DNA from: Clostridia bacterium
GTDB taxonomy: Bacteria; Bacillota; Clostridia; Lachnospirales; Lachnospiraceae
DNA: 64,000 bases
Direction: 5' to 3'
Assembly: GCA_910575725.1 (NCBI GenBank)
Contig: CAJTFE010000002.1
Location: 62,001 to 126,000 of the forward strand
Every line of letters begins with the position of its first letter. The first letter of the stretch is position 1. Of this stretch, positions 60,021-64,000 are shown piece after piece. The position numbers were made by a program, and so were the translations under genes. The notes under the pieces were generated by a model that did no database searches, was not told where the DNA came from, and saw only the letters and a list, made by a program, of their open reading frames with translations.

Positions 60021-62432
60021 CTAGAAGCCCATTCCGCTTAAATAGCTGCTCTGGGAATTCATCTGGGAAATCAGCGTCTCTAACTGTGTAAACTGGCTGA
60101 TGTAACGGTCCTGCTCGGACTTCAAGCGGGCCTTTAAGTTCTCCAGAATCTTATCCACATCATCAATCTCCGTTTTCAGAGAGTTGTTGAGCAAGCTTAA
60201 AGGTGCATGGGTAGAACCAGCCTTCTCGATGAGGATACCCTTGGTAGCGCCTAACGTATTCACGTATTTGTTCATGGTATTCTTTAAGTTGGCAGCAATG
60301 CCGTTGTCCTTGGTGAAAGCAGCCTTCACGGCATCCGGATCCTTCTCCAGGGCAGCCTTGAACTTGTTCTCGTCAAAGGCCAGCTTACCGTTGTCCTGCC
60401 AGCTTTCGGATACAGAGATTCCGAGAGCCTCCATGGCCTGCTGATCCGCCGGGCTGATGATCCAGCGCAGGTCATCGGACAATTGACGCAGTTCGCTGGA
60501 GCCGAAGAGAATACCTGCCTGAGCCTTCTCCTCCCAGAGCTTAATCTCACTCTCGCTCATTTCCTTCTTCTGTTCGTCGGTCAGAGGGAAGTAATCCCGA
60601 TCCGGACGGGTGCTCAGCTGAGTATTCACCAGTTCCAGAATCTCGTTATATTCCTTTACCATATCAGAGACGGCCTTTACTATCTTTTCAGATTCCACGT
60701 TCGTCTCGAAGGTTACGGCCTCAGTGGTTTCATCCAACTCCTTGGTTTTTCCGTCTGCCCCCAATTTATAGCCGAATTCTCCCTTGATGGTTACATCCAG
60801 ACCGTCGATGGAGAAGCTGTTATCTCCCCTGGTCAGCTCAATCGCCTCATCGGAGCCTGCATATTTTACGGCTATGATTGCATCCTGGCCCAAAGTAACA
60901 GTATTCTTTCCTGCAGCAGTGGGATTAGCGGAATCAATCTCCTCTCCAAACAGCGCCTTTGCACCGCTTCCGGACAGCTTCAGCACTCCGCTGGCACCGC
61001 TGTCTGTCGCTTCCAAAGAGAACTTATCCGCCATTGACAAATAGGAAATCTTCACGCCGGCATCCGCATTGTTGATCCGATCCATAATGGTAGCAAGAGA
61101 CTCATCCTCTGTAAATTCGATCTTCTTTCCATTGATCTCCAGCTCATATTTTCCATCAGCAGTTTTCTCGCCGAAATTCAGGCCCGAATTCTTTAAGCTT
61201 GTATTCAGATTCAAACGGTTGGACTCGCCGCTCGTAATTCCAAGACCGCCGTAACTGGACATAATGGACTCGCTGCCCTCTGTAATGGCCAGAGTGGAGC
61301 TGTCATCGCTATTGCCGTCCGGTGTTGTGGTTTTAAAGGTAAGACGTCTGTCGCCGCCGGCCGAATCTTCCTCAACCTTTGCTTGCACACGTCCTTTTCC
61401 AAAAGCTGCGTCCAGGCTTTCCTGCATCTTTTCTGCCAAAAATTCCAAGCCGTCCTTACCGCTATTTATAGCATCTTCAATCTCTTTCTGAGAGGGCATC
61501 TGAATGGTCTTTGTAGAGCCGTTGTAGCTAAAGGTCAGGCTCTTGTCACCCATGCGCTGTGCAAAGCTCTGGGTTTCTTTCAGCGTTGCCTCTTTACCAG
61601 CCGCAGTTCCGGTATTTCCCGCAATATCCAGACCAACTCTCTTGTTTGCTTTTGCTTCATCCACCTGCTCTTTAAAGCCCATAGCTTCCAGAGCGGAACC
61701 GCCGGTCAACGTTACGGCGTTCCCTTTCGACTTCAAAACAAAAGATTTACCGTCATCACTCACTCCGACTTCTACGGAATCAAACAGTGTCTGCTTCTTT
61801 GCGCCTCCGGTCTGGGTGATCTCTACCTTTTTCATAGCCTCATTGAATGCATCTGCAGCCTCCTGCATGCTTCCGAAAGGCTCGCCGGTTCCGTAAGGCA
61901 GACCAACACTGTAGTACTTGCCGCCTACCGTAAAATCAAGATTCTTCCCGGCCAATGTACTGATATCCACATCTCCCGTATCAACGGCACCAGTTGACAG
62001 CTTTCGATCTGACACATAGTTGTCAGACATCACCTTGGCGTTCTTCGCCATCTGCTTGACGCCGAGAATGGATACATTGGCTGCCGCTGTCCGGTTGGCC
62101 CCTGCCACGCTGATGAACTTGCTGTTAATGCCCTTCACCATTGTACTTGCCGCTCCCCACAGGGCCTCGCTGAACAAGTTGGTGGTGGAAGACATGGTAG
62201 ATGTATATTTGTTAGCAAAGGCAATCATCTTATCACTGATGTCCCGATACGCCTGCTGCTGCCACTCAAGCTTCGTCTTTGCCTGCTCCTGTTTTGTAAT
62301 CTTTGTCTGTGTTCCTGAGGTCATTCCCGCAATCAATTCATCTCTGTCCAGGCCGCTGGCCAGACCGCCATAGCCTCTTAAACTGGACATTGCATTATTG
62401 GTAGATCCGCTCAGACTGCTTATACTTGCCAT
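60021..62432 (-). CDS. fliD: flagellar filament cap protein FliD
   Basis: 803 residues from the ATG at 62432, eight bases after AGGAG (an earlier ATG three codons upstream is weaker). FliD_N: GLASGLDRDELIAGMTSG then KQEQAKTKLEWQQQAYRD. The middle holds hook IN-like repeats (LTGGSALEAMGF, KLSGSGAKALFG). FliD_C: FPLTDEQKKEMSESEIKLWE, FGSSELRQLSDDLRW, GKLAFDENKFKAALEKDP, and a terminal coiled coil. It caps the filament and guides flagellin assembly. At about 800 residues it is longer than enteric FliD (about 470), owing to the variable middle. First gene of fliD-fliS-flgN, with a sigma-28 promoter upstream. Confidence 0.96.
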   Translation of the reverse strand: MASISSLSGSTNNAMSSLRGYGGLASGLDRDELIAGMTSGTQTKITKQEQAKTKLEWQQQAYRDISDKMIAFANKYTSTMSSTTNLFSEALWGAASTMVKGINSKFISVAGANRTAAANVSILGVKQMAKNAKVMSDNYVSDRKLSTGAVDTGDVDISTLAGKNLDFTVGGKYYSVGLPYGTGEPFGSMQEAADAFNEAMKKVEITQTGGAKKQTLFDSVEVGVSDDGKSFVLKSKGNAVTLTGGSALEAMGFKEQVDEAKANKRVGLDIAGNTGTAAGKEATLKETQSFAQRMGDKSLTFSYNGSTKTIQMPSQKEIEDAINSGKDGLEFLAEKMQESLDAAFGKGRVQAKVEEDSAGGDRRLTFKTTTPDGNSDDSSTLAITEGSESIMSSYGGLGITSGESNRLNLNTSLKNSGLNFGEKTADGKYELEINGKKIEFTEDESLATIMDRINNADAGVKISYLSMADKFSLEATDSGASGVLKLSGSGAKALFGEEIDSANPTAAGKNTVTLGQDAIIAVKYAGSDEAIELTRGDNSFSIDGLDVTIKGEFGYKLGADGKTKELDETTEAVTFETNVESEKIVKAVSDMVKEYNEILELVNTQLSTRPDRDYFPLTDEQKKEMSESEIKLWEEKAQAGILFGSSELRQLSDDLRWIISPADQQAMEALGISVSESWQDNGKLAFDENKFKAALEKDPDAVKAAFTKDNGIAANLKNTMNKYVNTLGATKGILIEKAGSTHAPLSLLNNSLKTEIDDVDKILENLKARLKSEQDRYISQFTQLETLISQMNSQSSYLSGMGF

Positions 62433-62501
62433 TATAACCACTCCTTTTATCTCTTTTTTGCTTTACATTTCTATACATTTTCGAAATTACTCTGTACTTA
62501 T

Positions 62502-62528
62502 TTATCGGCATATAGTATACTTTAGTTA
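62502..62528 (-). promoter_or_regulatory. sigma-28 (SigD/FliA) promoter of the fliD operon
   Basis: On the minus strand the -10 is the exact consensus GCCGATAA (62509-62502); 15 bp upstream is TAAC (62528-62525) against consensus TAAA. It lies about 70 bp before fliD. This ties the operon to the late flagellar regulon. Confidence 0.8.
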
Positions 62529-62566
62529 ATACTTAATTGAAATTTTTAGAAACGGAGGAATTTACC

Positions 62567-63358
62567 TTGGCTACAATCATTGCACTTACCAATCAGAAGG
62601 GCGGCGTCGGCAAGACCACGACTTCAAGTGCTTTGGCAGCCGGACTTACCAGAGAGGGCAAAAAAGTACTTGGCATTGATCTGGATCCACAGGGCAATTT
62701 TGGATTCAGTCTCGGCCTTGATATCGAAGATTCAAAGACCATTTATGAAGTGTTCAAATATCAGATTCCGATTGAAGCTGCCATCCAGCCTACGGAATAC
62801 TGCGATCTCATTACATCCAATATTCTCTTAAGCGGTGCGGCGCTGGAGTTTAACGAGCCTGGAAGAGAGCTGATGCTCAAGCGGCTTCTGATGCCGATTG
62901 AGGATCGCTATGATTTTATTATTATTGATACGCCGCCGGCTCTGAATATTCTGACGGTCAATGCCTATGCGGCGGCTGATTATCTGATTATCCCCATGGT
63001 TGCGGAGATTCTCAGTATTGTGGGCGTAGCGCAGATTAAGGAGACCATCAATTCCGTCCGGCAGTCCGTGAATCCCAATCTTCACGTATTGGGGATTATT
63101 CTGACGAAGTTTAACCGGCGTACCATCCTGGCCCGGGAAGTGAAGGAGATGGCGGAGAATATTGCCGCCCAGATTAACAGCTCTGTATTCGAGATCCAGA
63201 TCAGGCCCAGCGTCACCGTTGCGGAGGCTCCGGCCCATGGAGAGAGTATCTATGATTACTCCCCCCTTTCCAAGCCCTCCTTAGACTATAAGGCGTTTGT
63301 CCGGGAGGTATTATATAAGATCAAACAGCAGGAGGTTCTCCATGGCACGCAAAAGTAA
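62567..63358 (+). CDS. parA: ParA/Soj-family ATPase
   Basis: 263 residues from a TTG at 62567 (ATIIALTNQKGGVGKTTT), fixed by ACGGAGG a few bases upstream; an earlier in-frame TTG lacks a site. The deviant Walker A KGGVGKTT, LDPQGNFGFSLG, and Walker B DFIIIDTPPALNILT are typical. Family members position chromosomes, plasmids or large complexes. The next gene overlaps by 17 bases but is not ParB, and the setting beside flagellar genes allows a role in chromosome, flagellar or chemoreceptor placement; this is open. Confidence 0.92.
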   Translation: MATIIALTNQKGGVGKTTTSSALAAGLTREGKKVLGIDLDPQGNFGFSLGLDIEDSKTIYEVFKYQIPIEAAIQPTEYCDLITSNILLSGAALEFNEPGRELMLKRLLMPIEDRYDFIIIDTPPALNILTVNAYAAADYLIIPMVAEILSIVGVAQIKETINSVRQSVNPNLHVLGIILTKFNRRTILAREVKEMAENIAAQINSSVFEIQIRPSVTVAEAPAHGESIYDYSPLSKPSLDYKAFVREVLYKIKQQEVLHGTQK

Positions 63359-64000
63359 TAAAACCGCACACGTTTTGAATTTACTCTCGGGAGGAGAACC
63401 CGAAAAGGAAACACAGCAGCCGCAGAAGCCAGAGGCTGAGACTGCGGCTGAAACTGCGGCCGCAAAAGCGGAAACCGAGCCGGAAAAAGAAGAGGCAGCG
63501 TCAGCACAGGCTGCGGCTCCTGTCAAAGCCCAGACGGCTGCACCGGAGGTTCCTTCTAATATATCGATCATTGACAACGGAGCAAAGGAAGCTGATCTGG
63601 TTGCAGAACGGATTCACGAAGAGCTTTTAAAGGAGCTTGAGAAGGAAGAAGGGGCTGCTGCCGCAGAGGAAACTGTTCCTGCTGCAAAACCTTCCGAAGC
63701 AGAGCTTTCTCCCACTGCAGAAGTTCCGGCAGCGGAAGCTTTAGCTTCTCCCGTACAGGAAGAGCCAAAAGCCGAAATTCCTGCTGCTTCCGATACAGCA
63801 GCGTCTCCGGCTCCTGCGGTGGAAGAAGCTGAAGCTTCCGCTGCTCCTATGACAGTAGAACCTAAGGCCGAAACTCCCTCTGCTCCTATCGCAGAAGAGC
63901 CTAAGACCAAAACTTCTTCTGCTCCTATGGCAGAAGAGCCTAAGACTGAAACTTCCTCTGCTCCTATGGCAGAAGAACCCAAACCGGAACCAGCTGCCTC
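63342..64000 (+). CDS. low-complexity partner of ParA (runs off window)
   Basis: 219 codons are visible from the ATG at 63342 (AGGAGG upstream). The N-terminus MARKSNKTAHVLNLLSGG is conserved-looking, then comes a very Ala/Glu/Pro-rich stretch. A folded-looking island (SNISIIDNGAKEADLVAER then IHEELLKELEKE) lies near residues 70-100. After residue 165, 13-residue repeats with SAPMAEEPKTETS appear, matching 39-bp DNA repeats. It overlaps parA and is surely co-expressed. The missing C-terminus would decide its family; a ComFB-like domain is a guess from recollection of similar loci. Confidence 0.75.
   Translation, partial: MARKSNKTAHVLNLLSGGEPEKETQQPQKPEAETAAETAAAKAETEPEKEEAASAQAAAPVKAQTAAPEVPSNISIIDNGAKEADLVAERIHEELLKELEKEEGAAAAEETVPAAKPSEAELSPTAEVPAAEALASPVQEEPKAEIPAASDTAASPAPAVEEAEASAAPMTVEPKAETPSAPIAEEPKTKTSSAPMAEEPKTETSSAPMAEEPKPEPAA
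63843..63998 (+). repeat. 39-bp tandem coding repeats
   Basis: Four units start at 63843, 63882, 63921 and 63960, each beginning GCTCCTAT; units 3 and 4 are closest. They encode Ala-Pro-Met-Ala-Glu-Glu-Pro-Lys type repeats and continue towards the window edge. Confidence 0.85.

Overview
The window looks like a chromosomal segment of a motile, endospore-forming member of the Clostridia, most probably Lachnospiraceae. This is inferred from the spo0A/spoIVB pair, two spore coat genes, the Firmicutes order asp23-nusB-xseA-xseB-ispA-dxs-tlyA-nadK-argR-recN-spoIVB-spo0A, a pyruvate kinase with the Gram-positive C-terminal extension, a leucine T-box, and a flagellar cluster with fliD and fliS. No rRNA, tRNA, CRISPR array or complete insertion sequence was seen. 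Most genes lie on the minus strand.

Layout. 0-6 kb: mutL (cut by the window edge) and mutS, separated by a broken AlbA_2-type gene, then a small zinc-ribbon protein and pyk. 6.1-8.8 kb: an AT-rich, tightly coupled operon of an AAA/DUF3696 ATPase, a PIN-like nuclease and an RNA ligase, the best candidate here for a poorly described system. 9-11.6 kb: a PHP phosphoesterase followed by a decayed stretch with palindromic repeats, an AraC remnant and a frameshifted lipoprotein gene. 11.6-20.9 kb: lysA divergent from a LysR regulator, a secreted VanW protein, a hybrid histidine kinase, DUF378 and DUF2142 membrane proteins. 21-24 kb: spore coat genes, glgA, spo0A. 24.3-34.8 kb: the conserved recN/dxs/xse/nusB run. 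35-44.5 kb: pckA, remnants of a LacI gene split by a 43-bp palindrome, a HAD phosphatase, citrate synthase behind a 51-bp tandem repeat, thrC, and leuA with its T-box. 44.5-47.5 kb: a DUF4143 ATPase and prfC. 47.8-62.4 kb: three unrecognised proteins, two chemoreceptors, a nucleotidyltransferase-fold protein, a FliD-like paralogue, an orphan FtsE-like ATPase, and the fliD-fliS-flgN operon behind a sigma-28 promoter. The window ends with a ParA ATPase and the start of a low-complexity partner.

How the genes fit together. The 24-35 kb block is housekeeping (isoprenoid precursors, exonuclease VII, NADP supply, arginine control, repair) leading into the sporulation switch. pckA, pyk, citrate synthase, lysA, thrC and leuA serve central carbon and amino acid metabolism. 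The last 16 kb is devoted to motility and chemotaxis. A second theme is small palindromic repeats: at least four families occupy intergenic gaps, one is inserted in a gene with a reconstructible empty site, and one carries a Shine-Dalgarno sequence directly in front of coding regions. Start sites were chosen by visible ribosome binding sites; all functional calls are from sequence reading without database searches.
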